Shown piece after piece: positions 18,198 to 33,202 of a DNA stretch of 51,904 bases; position 1 is the first letter of the stretch; every line of letters begins with the position of its first letter. The notes under the pieces were generated by a model. It ran no database searches, was not told the DNA's origin, and saw only the letters and a list, made by a program, of their open reading frames with translations. The stretch spans positions 1-51,904 of the forward strand of contig JABDJB010000111.1 in NCBI GenBank assembly GCA_013003425.1, read 5' to 3'. Position numbers and translations under genes: made by a program. This stretch comes from Gammaproteobacteria bacterium (GTDB taxonomy: Bacteria; Pseudomonadota; Gammaproteobacteria; Steroidobacterales; JABDKV01).

Positions 18198-18436
18198 CTC
18201 TTGCATATGAAACGGGCCCATCTGCGGCCCGTGTCTTATGCAACAACGGAGAGATTCGGAGCCTCCAACTCTAGACAACCCGGGTTCGGGCCGAGGCCGG
18301 CCCGGGCCGGCCGCGACAACGCGGGAGCGCAGCGACCGCGGCCCTCTGGGGTCCGGCCCGGCAGAGCCGGGCGTTCGCGGGCAAAATCGACACGGTAGTT
18401 CGATTTTGCTCCCGCTCACCCCTCCCTCTGCGCCAC
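18198..18436. other. GC-rich spacer bounded by a partial copy of the tRNA-Ser 3' end
   Basis: At 18420-18436 the sequence repeats the last bases of tRNA-Ser with one change (CCCTCCCTCTGCGCCAC against CCCTCCCTCTCCGCCAC), 238 bp away. Between them are an ACGGGCC/GGCCCGT hairpin (18212-18232, possibly the tRNA terminator, with no T-tract) and a 10-bp perfect stem GCAAAATCGA...TCGATTTTGC (18391-18419). No gene is present. The layout resembles a small integration or duplication footprint at a tRNA 3' end. Confidence 0.55.
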
Positions 18437-18494
18437 TTTCCGCAACAACGTTACCCGGCTTTTATTGTCATAAGCGCCCCGATACACTGCGCGC

Positions 18495-22499
<4,005 letters not shown>

Positions 22500-22539
22500 C
22501 GCCGTCTCCCTGTTGCCAGCCGCGGATGATACCGCTTTA

Positions 22540-22929
22540 TTATGCACCGGGCCCGGGCAGCCGGTTTTCGACCCGGCGGCACCAGTCGCGCAGCACGGTT
22601 TGCACCAGCAACAACCCGGCGATTACGCCGGCAATATTGGCTGCGATGTCCTTGAGATCGAAAGTGCGAAATATACTGGCCGCCTGTGCCACTTCAATGG
22701 CAATGCCCACTATCACAATGCCGGTGGCAATCAGCAGGTGGTGGCGCGCCGGGTAGATACCGCCGAACCACAACATCAGAACCATGTACTGCAGGGTATG
22801 AGCAGCCCAGGCCACCCCTTCCGGCATGGCTGGTGGCGTCGGAACCAGTCCGAGCACCACGATGACGAGCAGCTGCAGCCAGCCCAGGATGAGCCAGCCA
22901 AGGCGATAACGCAGTGCAGGTGCGCTCAG
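22540..22929 (-). CDS. VanZ-like membrane protein
   Basis: 129 residues if translation begins at CTG 22929, which overlaps the lolA TGA and has GGAGG nine bases upstream. A GTG at 22860 would cut off most of the first helix (RYRLGWLILGWLQLLVIVVL). The protein has about four membrane segments and VanZ-family features: LGLVPTPPAMP after helix 1, a His-containing segment, and IEVAQAASIFRTFDLKDIAAN. Function is unknown in most bacteria; a link to teicoplanin resistance applies only to distant Gram-positive relatives. It occupies the place where Pseudomonas and E. coli have rarA. Confidence 0.75.
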   Translation of the reverse strand: MSAPALRYRLGWLILGWLQLLVIVVLGLVPTPPAMPEGVAWAAHTLQYMVLMLWFGGIYPARHHLLIATGIVIVGIAIEVAQAASIFRTFDLKDIAANIAGVIAGLLLVQTVLRDWCRRVENRLPGPGA

Positions 22930-23564
22930 GGGTTAAAGCCTCCGGCCTGGATTACATCGACACCTGGCGGCGGGATGAACACGAACAGAGCATCTTCTAC
23001 CGGGCTGTTCTGTTCGATACTGCTGAACTCGATACGTGTGGTTTGCCCGAGCTGGTCGTCGAGCTCCATCGCGACCAGGGCCGCGCCGGCAAACCCGAGG
23101 CGCACGCTGCGAAAATCCCGCTGCTTCTGCTTCGGTGCCAGCTCCACCCATTCTGTCGCGCCGCTGTGCCAGGTGCGGACAGTCTCGAACGCGTCAGCCG
23201 CTGTACCGTCGCCGGCCAGCAGTGCTGCCGGGTTGCCAGCCAGTGTTTTGTCCTGTGATGCCACCGTCGCGTTCTCCAGGGCGACGTCGTAAGACCAGAT
23301 CTGCTTGCCGTCACCGAGCACCAGCAATTCGTCGGGACTGGTGTAGTGCCAGCGGAACCGTCCCGGCCGTTTTATTGCCATCGTGCCCTCACTCTCCGAC
23401 AGCACCTTCCCCTGTGCATCTGTCAGCACCTGGCTGAACTGGCCATTCAGCGTGCGGGTGGCGTCGAGAAACTGCTCGATCCTGGACGGATCGGCGTGCG
23501 CTGTGGCGCCAAGCAGCACCAGCAGTACGACCGGTAACCCGGATTTTTGTGGCAACAAACTCAT
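22926..23564 (-). CDS. lolA: Outer-membrane lipoprotein carrier protein LolA
   Basis: 212 residues from the ATG at 23564 (GGAG five bases before it), with signal peptide MSLLPQKSGLPVVLLVLLGA. LolA features are QFSQVLTDAQGKVLSESEG, FRWHYTSP and DGKQIWSYDVALENATV, followed by the unclosed beta-barrel strands. It carries lipoproteins from LolCDE to LolB across the periplasm. It lies 10 bp after ftsK, the widely conserved order. An in-frame ATG at 23690 lies inside ftsK and is unlikely. Confidence 0.93.
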   Translation of the reverse strand: MSLLPQKSGLPVVLLVLLGATAHADPSRIEQFLDATRTLNGQFSQVLTDAQGKVLSESEGTMAIKRPGRFRWHYTSPDELLVLGDGKQIWSYDVALENATVASQDKTLAGNPAALLAGDGTAADAFETVRTWHSGATEWVELAPKQKQRDFRSVRLGFAGAALVAMELDDQLGQTTRIEFSSIEQNSPVEDALFVFIPPPGVDVIQAGGFNP

Positions 23565-23574
23565 TGAAACTCCG

Positions 23575-25863
23575 TCAGTCTTGCGGCGGTGGCGGCGCGA
23601 GCACCTCGCGCGCGCCGTTCGACTGCAGCGGCCCGACCAGGCCGGCAAGTTCCATCTGCTCGACCATCCGGGCAGCACGGTTGTAACCAATCTTCAAGCG
23701 CCGCTGCACCCCTGAGATGGAGGCCTTGCGGGTTTCGGCCACAACGCGTACGGCGTCGTCATAAAGCGGGTCCTGCTCCGCATCGTCCACGCCGGATTGC
23801 GCCGATTCGCGCAGTCCTGGTATTGGACCAGCCGGGCCCGACAAAATTTCATCGATATAAGAAGGTTCCTCACCCTTGAGATCGCGCACGACAGAATGAA
23901 CTTCCTCGTCGCTGACAAATGCACCGTGCACCCGGTCTGGCAGCGAGGTGCCGGGGGGCAGGTACAGCATGTCACCATGACCGAGCAGATGCTCGGCGCC
24001 GATCTGATCGAGTATCGTGCGCGAATCGACCCGCGACGACACCTGGAATGCAATCCGTGCCGGGATATTGGCCTTGATCAGGCCGGTAATAACGTCAACC
24101 GAGGGACGCTGCGTCGCCAGGATAAGGTGTATCCCGGAGGCACGTGCTTTCTGTGCCAGCCGTGCAATGAGCTCTTCGACCTTTTTGCCGACAAGCATCA
24201 TCATGTCGGCCAGTTCGTCGATGATGACGACAATAAAAGGCAGAGGCGTCAGCGGCTGCGCAATACCCTCCCGGGTATCGTCAGGCTGGAACAGCGGGTC
24301 AAGAATCGGCTCACCCGCTTCTATTGCATCGCGCACCTTGCGGTTATAGCCGGCGATGTTGCGCACGCCCAGCGCCGACATCAACTGGTAGCGTCGCTCC
24401 ATTTCCGCCACACACCAGCGCAACGCATTGGCAGCCTCTTTCATATCGGTCACGACCGGGGCCAGCAGGTGCGGTATCCCTTCGTAAACCGACAACTCCA
24501 GCATCTTCGGATCGATCATTATCAGCCGTACATGCTCGGCACTGGACTTGTAAAGCAGGCTGAGAACCATGGCATTGATCGCCACAGATTTACCGGAGCC
24601 GGTGGTGCCCGCAATCAGCAGGTGCGGCATGCGTGCCAGGTCGGCAACGACAGCCTGGCCGCCGATGTCTTTACCCAGCGCTACCGATAACGGCGAACGC
24701 ATTTTGTCATAGGTTTCCGAACGCAGAATTTCGCCCAGCGTGACCAGCTCGCGGGTCTGGTTGGGAATCTCCAGACCGATGACCGGTTTGCCCGGGATGA
24801 TCTCGACTACCCGCACGCTGATGACGGACAGTGCGCGGGCGAGGTCTTTAGCCAGCCCGGAAACCTTCGCAACTTTTATTCCCGCTGCCAGCTTGAGCTC
24901 GAAACGCGTCACTATGGGCCCCGGATGAACCGAAACCACTTCGACCTCAATGCCGAAATCCATCAGCTTGAGCTCGACCAGCCGGGACATGGCTTCAAGT
25001 GACTCCTCGGAGTAGCTGCCCACGGTCTCTGGCGGATCAGAAAGCAGCGACAATGCCGGCAGTTCATGATTAGAAGAACGTTCGAACAACGCCACCTGGC
25101 GCTCGCGCTCGACCCGCTCGCTTGGCGGTGGCGGCGCGAAGACCGGCTCGATCCGCGGTGCGGGGCGCTGACTGACTTCGCGCGATTTTTCCCGCACGCT
25201 TTCCAGCCGCGCAACGCGTACCTTCTCGCTGGCACGGCGCTGGCGGAGCTGCTCGAGCCAGTTGTGCAGTCGTTCGGCGCCACGCAATACGGCGCGCCCG
25301 GTTACATCCATCACCGCAAACCACGAGATATCAAGGAACAGTGAGATCCCGGTGAGCCACAACGCGATGAGAAACAGTGTGGCACCGAGGAAACTCAGAC
25401 CACTGGCAAGCCCCAGGCCGAACAGCTCGCCGAGAATGCCGCCGGCACTGCTTGGCAGGTCCGGGGCAGCAAAGTGCAGTGTTGCCAGCGCAGCACTGGC
25501 GGCCAGCGTGGCGACAAAACCCAGCGTTCGAACCGTGACCACGGGTGCAGCAAGCCCTTCGCCACCCTGTGCACGGAAAATAAACCAGCCGGCTGCGGCG
25601 ATCATGAACGGGAACAGGTACGACGGCTTGCCGAACAGCATGAACAGCAGGTCCGCCAGCCATGCGCCCACCGGGCCGATAGCGTTGCTGACCGAACCCG
25701 CTTCGCCGGTGAAACTGAAACCCGGGTCAGCCGGGTTATAGGTAAACAGCGCGGTAAACACCAGTAGCGCAATTGCGCCACACAGCCAGAACGCGCTTTC
25801 GCGTAGTGCGCGCACGATCGAGTCAAAAATCAGCGATTCGCGATGCTGAGCAGTCGTATGCAA
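23575..25863 (-). CDS. ftsK: DNA translocase FtsK
   Basis: 762 residues, TTG start with GGGGGAT upstream. Four or five N-terminal membrane segments (about 25-185) are followed by a short charged linker (about 200-280), far shorter than in E. coli. The RecA-like motor follows, with Walker A GTTGSGKS (419-426) and Walker [13 protein letters not shown]. The gamma winged-helix domain that reads KOPS sites is at the end ([20 protein letters not shown]). It pumps chromosome ends at the division septum and activates XerCD. Confidence 0.95.
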   Translation of the reverse strand: MHTTAQHRESLIFDSIVRALRESAFWLCGAIALLVFTALFTYNPADPGFSFTGEAGSVSNAIGPVGAWLADLLFMLFGKPSYLFPFMIAAAGWFIFRAQGGEGLAAPVVTVRTLGFVATLAASAALATLHFAAPDLPSSAGGILGELFGLGLASGLSFLGATLFLIALWLTGISLFLDISWFAVMDVTGRAVLRGAERLHNWLEQLRQRRASEKVRVARLESVREKSREVSQRPAPRIEPVFAPPPPSERVERERQVALFERSSNHELPALSLLSDPPETVGSYSEESLEAMSRLVELKLMDFGIEVEVVSVHPGPIVTRFELKLAAGIKVAKVSGLAKDLARALSVISVRVVEIIPGKPVIGLEIPNQTRELVTLGEILRSETYDKMRSPLSVALGKDIGGQAVVADLARMPHLLIAGTTGSGKSVAINAMVLSLLYKSSAEHVRLIMIDPKMLELSVYEGIPHLLAPVVTDMKEAANALRWCVAEMERRYQLMSALGVRNIAGYNRKVRDAIEAGEPILDPLFQPDDTREGIAQPLTPLPFIVVIIDELADMMMLVGKKVEELIARLAQKARASGIHLILATQRPSVDVITGLIKANIPARIAFQVSSRVDSRTILDQIGAEHLLGHGDMLYLPPGTSLPDRVHGAFVSDEEVHSVVRDLKGEEPSYIDEILSGPAGPIPGLRESAQSGVDDAEQDPLYDDAVRVVAETRKASISGVQRRLKIGYNRAARMVEQMELAGLVGPLQSNGAREVLAPPPPQD

Positions 25864-25955
25864 GGCCCAAATCCCCCGCCGGTAATGGGAATGCCGGCTC
25901 CGAGATTAAACCATTGCACAAAAAACAGCAATTAACTTTCTGATACTTATTGAGT

Positions 25956-27020
25956 TTACTTCATCAGCGCCGGGTGCACGACCTGCCCGGCATCGACGTT
26001 TATGCCGCAGCGCAGCGGCTCATAGTCACGCCAGCCTGGCCGCGCCAGCCGGGCGGCATAGGGCGCGATCGCCGCTGACAGCGCCTGCGAGGCAGTCCGC
26101 GGCACAGCTCCCGGCATGTTTGTGACACAGAAATGAATCACATCGTCGACTTCGTAGGTTGGATCCGCGTAGGTGGTCGGCCGGGTCGTCTCGACGCAGC
26201 CGCCCTGGTCCACTGAAATGTCGACGACAACGCTGCCTGGCGTCATGCTGTGGATCATCTGTTTTGATACGACATGCGGCGCCCGCTCGCCGGTGACAAG
26301 TACCGCGCCAACGACTATGTCGGCGGTGCTTACCGCTTCCTCGACGTCAGCAATGTGTGGATAAAGACCGGTCACGTTGGCGCCGAGCGCGCGGGCCTGC
26401 TCCAGCTTGTCGCGATCCATGTCGAAAACGGTCACCTCTGCGCCGAGACCGGCAGCGACTACAGCCGAGTTACCGCCGGCAACTCCGCCACCGAGTATGA
26501 CCACCTTGCCGCGCTTGGCGGCCGGCACGCCGCCGAGCAGTATGCCCTTCCCACCCTGCGGCTGGTGCAGGAGATGAGTACCAACCTGGATGGCTATCCG
26601 CCCGGCTATATCGCTCATCGGCGCGAGCAGCGGCAGGTGATGGCCCAGGCTGTGGTCTTCCACAGTCTCGAAAGCAACACAGGTTGCACCTATGTCACAC
26701 AGGCGTTGCGTCAGTTCCGGCAGTGCCGCCAGGTGCAGATAACAAAACAGCAGGTGATCATCGCGCAGGTGCTCAAGATCCGGATCGACCGGCTCTTTGA
26801 CCTTGACGATCATCTCGCCCCGTTCCCACACTTCGGCCGCATCTGCAACAACGGTTGCTCCGATCTTGCGGTATTGCTCATCGTGGTAACCGGTCTTTTT
26901 CCCGGCACCGGATTCCACAAAAATTTCGTGGCCTTCGCCGATCAGACTGGCACAGGCTGCAGGTATCAGCCCTACCCTGCCCTCAAGCGGTTTGAGTTCC
27001 CGTGGTACGCCAATACGCAT
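25956..27020 (-). CDS. ald: Alanine dehydrogenase
   Basis: 354 residues from the ATG at 27020 (GGAG five bases upstream); a GTG two codons earlier is the alternative. It has the opening [16 protein letters not shown], Lys75 (VKVKEP) and His96 (CYLHLAAL), which match the catalytic pair of known L-alanine dehydrogenases. The Rossmann motif is [21 protein letters not shown] and a late [14 protein letters not shown] is conserved. It interconverts L-alanine with pyruvate and ammonia using NAD. It sits between ftsK and a divergent trxB, the slot of lrp in E. coli. Confidence 0.95.
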   Translation of the reverse strand: MRIGVPRELKPLEGRVGLIPAACASLIGEGHEIFVESGAGKKTGYHDEQYRKIGATVVADAAEVWERGEMIVKVKEPVDPDLEHLRDDHLLFCYLHLAALPELTQRLCDIGATCVAFETVEDHSLGHHLPLLAPMSDIAGRIAIQVGTHLLHQPQGGKGILLGGVPAAKRGKVVILGGGVAGGNSAVVAAGLGAEVTVFDMDRDKLEQARALGANVTGLYPHIADVEEAVSTADIVVGAVLVTGERAPHVVSKQMIHSMTPGSVVVDISVDQGGCVETTRPTTYADPTYEVDDVIHFCVTNMPGAVPRTASQALSAAIAPYAARLARPGWRDYEPLRCGINVDAGQVVHPALMK

Positions 27021-27105
27021 TGTCACTCCGGTGTGCTTTTCCAGCGCTTTTTACTATAGTACGGCAGCGTTCAGACTGTAGTCTCCGACGCGCCCCCCTA
27101 TTTGA

Positions 27106-28110
<1,005 letters not shown>

Positions 28111-28123
28111 CCGGTAGTTCGAT

Positions 28124-29275
28124 TTGTCAGCTGCAGACGCATACCGCGTCGAGGTTGCCGGCGACATAGCCAGCATCGATGCGGTTCAGTGGGACAGGCT
28201 GCTGCCGGACGAGCAGCCATTCATCAGCCACGCTTTTCTCAGCCTGCTGGAACAGCACAACTGTGTCGGTTCAGAGGCGGGCTGGTTACCGCAGCACCTG
28301 GTGGCCCGCGATCGCGACAATTCCATCGTGGCTGCAATGCCGCTTTATGCGAAAGACCATTCCTGGGGCGAATTCGTTTTCGATTTCGCCTGGGCCCAGG
28401 CCTATTCCCAGGCGGGACTCGAGTACTACCCCAAGCTGGTAAGCATGGCGCCCTTCACACCGGTCAGCGGTGCCCGCCTGCTCGCAGCCCCCGGTCATGA
28501 AAAAGCCGGCACGGCTATGCTCAGGTTTGCACGTGACCTGGCAAAAGATTCAGGCGCGTCTTCCATTCACGTGCTCTACCCGCTGGCAACCGAACTTCCG
28601 GCACTGGAAGACGAGGCGATGATGCTGCGTGAGGATGTGCGCTTCATGTGGCAAAACCACGGCTACCGGGACTTTGACGATTTTCTTGCGACGTTCTCGG
28701 CCAGCAAACGCAAGAAATTGCGACGCGAGCGACGCCGTATAAAGGAACAGGGTATTGGCGTGACCACGGTGCCGGCGGCAAGCCTGTCGCCCGGCGAATG
28801 GCAGGCTGTTTACGATCTGTGTAGCGCTACGTTCTACCGGCGCGGCCATGCACCCTATCTGTCGCTGGAGTTTTTTTGCGAGCTGGCTGGACAGCTGCAG
28901 GAACAAATGCTGGTCAACCTGGCGCGGATAAACGAACAGCTCGTTGGTGCCGCAATTTTGTTCCGCGACAACAACACCCTTTACGGGCGCTACTGGGGCG
29001 GAATCGAAGGCCTGGATTGCCTGCATTTCGAAACCTGTTACTACCGCGGTATCGACTATTGCATCGAGCACCAGCTGCAAAACTTCGATCCTGGCACCCA
29101 GGGTGAGCACAAGCTGCGCCGCGGCTTTGCCCCCACCACCACCTGGTCGGCACACTGGATTGCCGACCCACGCTTTGCGCTGGCAATCGCCAACTATCTG
29201 CGACAGGAGCGCGAGCACGTAGCCCGCTATGCGGCGGAGCTGCAGCAGCACCTGCCATTCAGGCGCGACATATGA
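28124..29275 (+). CDS. COG3146/DUF482 family N-acyltransferase (GNAT/FemAB-like fold)
   Basis: 383 residues. Conserved features of the family are FISHAFLSLLEQHNCVGSEA, WLPQHLVARD, the acidic LYAKDHSWGEFVFDFAWAQA, and the later RRGHAPYLSLEFFCEL and QGEHKLRRGF. Substrate is unknown; the fold suggests transfer of an acyl or aminoacyl group. The best start is TTG at 28124; no ATG lies in the conserved N-terminus and the ribosome binding site is weak. It overlaps aat by 4 bp (ATGA), so the two are co-translated. Confidence 0.82.
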   Translation: MSAADAYRVEVAGDIASIDAVQWDRLLPDEQPFISHAFLSLLEQHNCVGSEAGWLPQHLVARDRDNSIVAAMPLYAKDHSWGEFVFDFAWAQAYSQAGLEYYPKLVSMAPFTPVSGARLLAAPGHEKAGTAMLRFARDLAKDSGASSIHVLYPLATELPALEDEAMMLREDVRFMWQNHGYRDFDDFLATFSASKRKKLRRERRRIKEQGIGVTTVPAASLSPGEWQAVYDLCSATFYRRGHAPYLSLEFFCELAGQLQEQMLVNLARINEQLVGAAILFRDNNTLYGRYWGGIEGLDCLHFETCYYRGIDYCIEHQLQNFDPGTQGEHKLRRGFAPTTTWSAHWIADPRFALAIANYLRQEREHVARYAAELQQHLPFRRDI

Positions 29276-29985
29276 AACTCACCTGGCTGGCAGAAAACTC
29301 CCCGGCGAATGCTTTTCCCGATATCAGCCAGGCCCTGCAAGAGCCTAACGGCCTGCTCGCCGCCGGCGGCGACCTGTCGACTGCCCGGCTGGTTGCAGCG
29401 TATCGCCGCGGCATCTTTCCCTGGTATGAGGACGGCCAGCCCATACTCTGGTGGTCACCGGAACCGCGCGCCGTACTATTCCCCGGCAACCTGCATGTGT
29501 CGCGCAGCCTGCGACGTACGTTGCGGCGAGAAAATTACACGACCAGTTTTGACAGAGACTTTGCCGGAGTCGTGGCCGGTTGCGCACGCGATCGCCCGGG
29601 ACAGCGTGGCACGTGGATTACCCCGGCGATGGCCGAAGCCTATGTGGAATTACATCGCCAGGGCTACGCGCATTCGGTTGAAGTCTGGCGCGATGACAAA
29701 CTGGCTGGCGGCATCTATGGCGTGAGTCTCGGACGGGTTTTTTATGGCGAATCCATGTTCAGCCGACACACCGACGCTTCAAAAATTGCCTTGCTCGGAC
29801 TGGTCCGGCGACTGCAGGCATGGAACTTTGAGCTGATAGATTGTCAGATACCCTCGGCGCACCTGATGTCACTGGGTGCGGAGCTGATTCCACGCGAACG
29901 GTTTCTTGCAATGAACAGGGATCTCGCCAGCGACGCGCCTGCCGTCCAATCCTGGCGCGAGGAGCCGCCCGGACTGGCGTTATAG
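29272..29985 (+). CDS. aat: Leucyl/phenylalanyl-tRNA-protein transferase
   Basis: 237 residues. Family motifs are GLLAAGGDLSTARLVAAYRR, GIFPWYEDGQPILWWSPEPR, GTWITPAMAEAYVELHRQGY and GGIYGVSLGRVFYGESMFS. It adds Leu or Phe to proteins with N-terminal Arg or Lys, making them N-degrons that ClpS hands to ClpA. clpS and clpA lie only 0.3-3 kb away, as in E. coli. Confidence 0.97.
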   Translation: MKLTWLAENSPANAFPDISQALQEPNGLLAAGGDLSTARLVAAYRRGIFPWYEDGQPILWWSPEPRAVLFPGNLHVSRSLRRTLRRENYTTSFDRDFAGVVAGCARDRPGQRGTWITPAMAEAYVELHRQGYAHSVEVWRDDKLAGGIYGVSLGRVFYGESMFSRHTDASKIALLGLVRRLQAWNFELIDCQIPSAHLMSLGAELIPRERFLAMNRDLASDAPAVQSWREEPPGLAL

Positions 29986-30054
29986 ACATTGTGTCATTGC
30001 AAAGCGCCGTGTGATTCTGCAAACTCTGCGTGTTTTTGATCAACTGAGAGGCGA

Positions 30055-30273
30055 ATGGCCAAAGAAGAAGCAATTCAGATGGAAGGCAAGGTTGTTGAAA
30101 CCCTGCCCAACACTACGTTCCGGGTGGAGCTGGAGAACGGTCATGTTGTGACCGCCCATATTTCCGGCAAGATGCGCAAGCATTACATCCGCATTCTGAC
30201 CGGTGACAAGGTCACCGTTGAGCTCACCCCTTACGACCTCAGCAAAGGCCGCATCGTCTACCGCGGCCGCTAA
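30055..30273 (+). CDS. infA: Translation initiation factor IF-1
   Basis: 72 residues, a single OB-fold ([50 protein letters not shown]), nearly identical to the universal bacterial form. The ATG is preceded by GAGAGG. It binds the 30S A site during initiation. It follows aat by 69 bp and converges on clpA. Confidence 0.97.
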   Translation: MAKEEAIQMEGKVVETLPNTTFRVELENGHVVTAHISGKMRKHYIRILTGDKVTVELTPYDLSKGRIVYRGR

Positions 30274-30284
30274 TCACACGATTG

Positions 30285-30313
30285 TCGATCGCGGCAGGAT
30301 GCCGCTCCCACAA
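30285..30313. repeat. Single REP-like palindrome between convergent infA and clpA
   Basis: GCGGCA-GGA-TGCCGC followed by TCCCACAA has the same design as the units of the 41841 array and the 48720 cluster (GCGGC-N4/5-GCCGCTCCCAC). In a convergent gap of 47 bp it could act as a two-way terminator or transcript stabiliser. Confidence 0.6.
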
Positions 30314-30320
30314 GCCCGCC

Positions 30321-32594
30321 CTACACAGCCTCGGGTTCCGGCAGCCCACGGGTTTTCAGCGTCAGCTCATCGTCTTCAACTGAAATGTGGACATGACCAC
30401 CGTTTGTCAGCTTGCCGAACAGCAGCTCTTCGGCCAGCGGTCGCTTGATGTATTCCTGAATGACACGCGCCATCGGCCGTGCACCCATCTTCGGATCGTA
30501 ACCACGAGTCGCAAGCCACTCACGCGCTTCGTCGTCCAGTTCGACACTGACGTTCTTGTCGACCAGCTGGCTTTCGAGCTCGACAATGAGCTTGTCGACG
30601 ACGCGGGCAACAGTCGGAGGATCAAGTGCATCGAACTGGATTGTGGCGTCGAGCCGGTTGCGGAACTCCGGCGTAAACATGCGGCGTATCGCCTCCATGC
30701 CGTCCGACGTATGGTCCTGCGTGGCGAATCCGATAGAACGGCGACTCAGCTCTTCCGCACCCGCGTTTGTCGTCATCACGACAATCACGTTACGGAAGCT
30801 GGCCTTGCGCCCGTTATTATCAGTCAGGGTGCCGTGGTCCATAACCTGCAGCAGCAGGTTGAATACTTCCGGGTGAGCTTTCTCGATTTCGTCAAGTAGT
30901 AGCACCGCATGCGGGTTACGTGAAATAGCCTCGGTCAGCAGACCGCCCTGATCGTAACCGACGTAACCTGGCGGCGCGCCAATCAGCCGCGAGACGGTGT
31001 GCCGCTCCATGTACTCCGACATGTCAAAACGCACCAGCTCGATACCCAGCACGTGCGCCAGCTGACGGGTTACCTCCGTCTTGCCAACACCGGTGGGGCC
31101 CGCAAACAGGAACGCGCCGACCGGCTTCTGTTCTTCGCGCAGCCCCGAGCGTGCCATCTTGATGGCGGCGCCGAGCGCCTCGATCGCGCGATCCTGACCG
31201 TAGATCACCAGCTTCAGGTCGCGCTCCAGGTTTTTCAGTACGTCCCGATCCGAAGCCGATACGCTCCGCGGCGGAATACGCGCCATCTTCGCGACGATAG
31301 ACTCGATATCGTCTGCAGAGACAGATGCCGCACGATCGTCGGGCGGCTGCAGGCGCAGGTTCGCACCGGCTTCGTCAATTACGTCAATTGCCTTGTCTGG
31401 CAGGTGGCGATCATTGATATGGCGGGCTGACAGCTCGGCCGCCGCGACCAGCGCGTCGTCATCGTACTTGACGCCGTGATGCGCCTCGAAACGGGAACGA
31501 AGGCCCTTGAGTATGTCGATAGTCTCGGCAATAGTCGGCTCCGGCACATCGATCTTCTGGAAACGGCGTGCCAGCGCGCGGTCTTTTTCGAAAATACCGC
31601 GATACTCGGTGTAGGTGGTTGAGCCAATGCAGCGCAGCTCACCGCTGGCCAGCACCGGCTTGATCAGGTTCGATGCGTCCATGACACCGCCGGACGCCGC
31701 ACCGGCACCAATGACGGTATGGATCTCGTCAATGAACAGGATGGCCCCCGGGCGCTTGCGCAACTCCGCAATTACGCCTTTCAAGCGCTTCTCGAAGTCG
31801 CCGCGGTATTTGGTACCGGCAATCAATGCGCCCATATCCAGCGCATAGATCACACTGTCATTGAGCACGCTGGGCACCTTGCGCTCGTGGATGAGCCGGG
31901 CAAGGCCCTCTGCCAGTGCTGTCTTGCCCACGCCGGCCTCACCGACGTAAAGCGGGTTGTTCTTGCGCCGGCGACACAGGATTTCGACGGTACGCTCGAT
32001 TTCCATCTCACGACCAATCAGCGGATCGATCTTGCCCTCTTCAGCCAGGCTATTGAGGTTGGTGGCGTACTGCTCGAGCGGATTGGCAGCGCCGGGGTCG
32101 ACTTCTTTTTCAACTTCGGTTGCCTCCGCCTGGCCGGCAGTACTGCCCGGAGACTCGCCGCCCACTTTGGACAACCCATGCGAGATGTAGTTGACAACAT
32201 CGAGCCGGACGATGTCCTGCATATTGAGCAGGTATGCGGCATGCGACTGCTTCTCGCCAAAGATCGCCACCAGCACATTGGTTGCGGTGACTTCTTTTTT
32301 GCCGCTCGACTGCACATGAAAAACGGCCCGCTGCAGCACCCGCTGGAACCCCAGCGTCGGTTGCACGTCCTGATCATCGCCATCGGGCAACCGTGGTGTG
32401 GTCTCATCGATAAAATCGGACAGGTCCTTGCGCAACCGGTCGATGTCGGCGCCACAGGCTCGCAGCACTTCGCCCACCTGCGGCACCTCGATCAGTGCCA
32501 GCAACAGGTGCTCGACCGTCATAAATTCGTGGCGCTTTTCACGTGCACTTTGAAAAGCTTCGTTCAGACAAAATTCCAGTTCACTGCTGAGCAT
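30321..32594 (-). CDS. clpA: ATP-dependent Clp protease, ATPase subunit ClpA
   Basis: 757 residues, the normal ClpA length. It has double Clp_N repeats (1-145), AAA module D1 with Walker A GEAGVGKT (218-225), and D2 with Walker A GPTGVGKTE and the arginine-finger region. The ClpP-docking loop reads SIGFATQ (IGF, where E. coli ClpA has IGL). It unfolds N-degron substrates and feeds them to ClpP, which is not in this window. It follows clpS by 19 bp in one operon. Confidence 0.97.
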   Translation of the reverse strand: MLSSELEFCLNEAFQSAREKRHEFMTVEHLLLALIEVPQVGEVLRACGADIDRLRKDLSDFIDETTPRLPDGDDQDVQPTLGFQRVLQRAVFHVQSSGKKEVTATNVLVAIFGEKQSHAAYLLNMQDIVRLDVVNYISHGLSKVGGESPGSTAGQAEATEVEKEVDPGAANPLEQYATNLNSLAEEGKIDPLIGREMEIERTVEILCRRRKNNPLYVGEAGVGKTALAEGLARLIHERKVPSVLNDSVIYALDMGALIAGTKYRGDFEKRLKGVIAELRKRPGAILFIDEIHTVIGAGAASGGVMDASNLIKPVLASGELRCIGSTTYTEYRGIFEKDRALARRFQKIDVPEPTIAETIDILKGLRSRFEAHHGVKYDDDALVAAAELSARHINDRHLPDKAIDVIDEAGANLRLQPPDDRAASVSADDIESIVAKMARIPPRSVSASDRDVLKNLERDLKLVIYGQDRAIEALGAAIKMARSGLREEQKPVGAFLFAGPTGVGKTEVTRQLAHVLGIELVRFDMSEYMERHTVSRLIGAPPGYVGYDQGGLLTEAISRNPHAVLLLDEIEKAHPEVFNLLLQVMDHGTLTDNNGRKASFRNVIVVMTTNAGAEELSRRSIGFATQDHTSDGMEAIRRMFTPEFRNRLDATIQFDALDPPTVARVVDKLIVELESQLVDKNVSVELDDEAREWLATRGYDPKMGARPMARVIQEYIKRPLAEELLFGKLTNGGHVHISVEDDELTLKTRGLPEPEAV

Positions 32595-32613
32595 TGTTTT
32601 AACCGTCAGTTGG

Positions 32614-32982
32614 TCAGCTTTCTTCCATTGTGCACAGCAAAGGGTGCTGGTGCTGGCGTGAGTAGCTGTTTACCTGGGATACCTTGGTCTCCGCTATTTC
32701 GTATGTAAAAACTCCACAAACGCCTTTTCCGCGCGTGTGAACCTCAAGCATGACCCTGGTGGCCTTGGTCCGGTCCATGCCGAAGATATTCTGTAAAACG
32801 TCGACGACAAATTCCATAGGAGTATAGTCATCGTTCAGCAGCACAACTTTGTACATCGGCGGCCGTTTCAGTCGCGGTCGCGCCTCTTCTACGATCAGTC
32901 CGTAATCGGATTTTTCGTGCTGATCAGTCACGGTACGCGGTGATCTGACTCGGGATCCACAAGGCTCATGTTCTTTTGACAA
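32614..32982 (-). CDS. clpS: ClpS N-degron adaptor
   Basis: 122 residues if begun at TTG 32982. The core is [37 protein letters not shown] and [11 protein letters not shown], including the Asn/Asp residues that hold the N-terminal Leu or Phe of substrates. A GTG at 32931 would give 105 residues, closer to E. coli (106), and neither start has a good ribosome binding site. It delivers N-degron proteins made by Aat and similar pathways to ClpA. Confidence 0.93.
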   Translation of the reverse strand: MSKEHEPCGSRVRSPRTVTDQHEKSDYGLIVEEARPRLKRPPMYKVVLLNDDYTPMEFVVDVLQNIFGMDRTKATRVMLEVHTRGKGVCGVFTYEIAETKVSQVNSYSRQHQHPLLCTMEES

Positions 32983-33059
32983 CCGATATCGGTTTTTTCG
33001 CCCGGGCGGATGCGCCGCATGAACATCGGATGCAACTGATTCGATGTCCCCGACCTATA

Positions 33060-33096
33060 GGTATAAAGGTAATCGCATCCGGAAACAAGTCTTGTT
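33060..33096 (-). promoter_or_regulatory. Candidate clpS-clpA promoter with overlapping palindrome
   Basis: On the minus strand TTGTTT (33083-33088) and TATACC (33060-33065) are spaced by 17 bp. A 13-bp palindrome AACAAGTCTTGTT (33084-33096, plus-strand reading) covers the -35 element and could be an operator. It lies about 78 bp before the TTG start. The rest of 32983-33202 shows no gene. Confidence 0.35.
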
Positions 33097-33202
33097 CGAC
33101 GCATCAAGTCATGGTACCCGTTGTGACGTTCATTATGGCATCTAATGTTATGCCAAATAAGCGCTTAGGTCACGAACAGTCGTCCCTGCCGGGCACTCCG
33201 GA

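Noticed and set aside
17901-18419. Minus-strand open frames across the tRNA-Ser
   Set aside because: Antisense to the tRNA; the GRDSNPR peptide is a well-known artefact of tRNA antisense translation.
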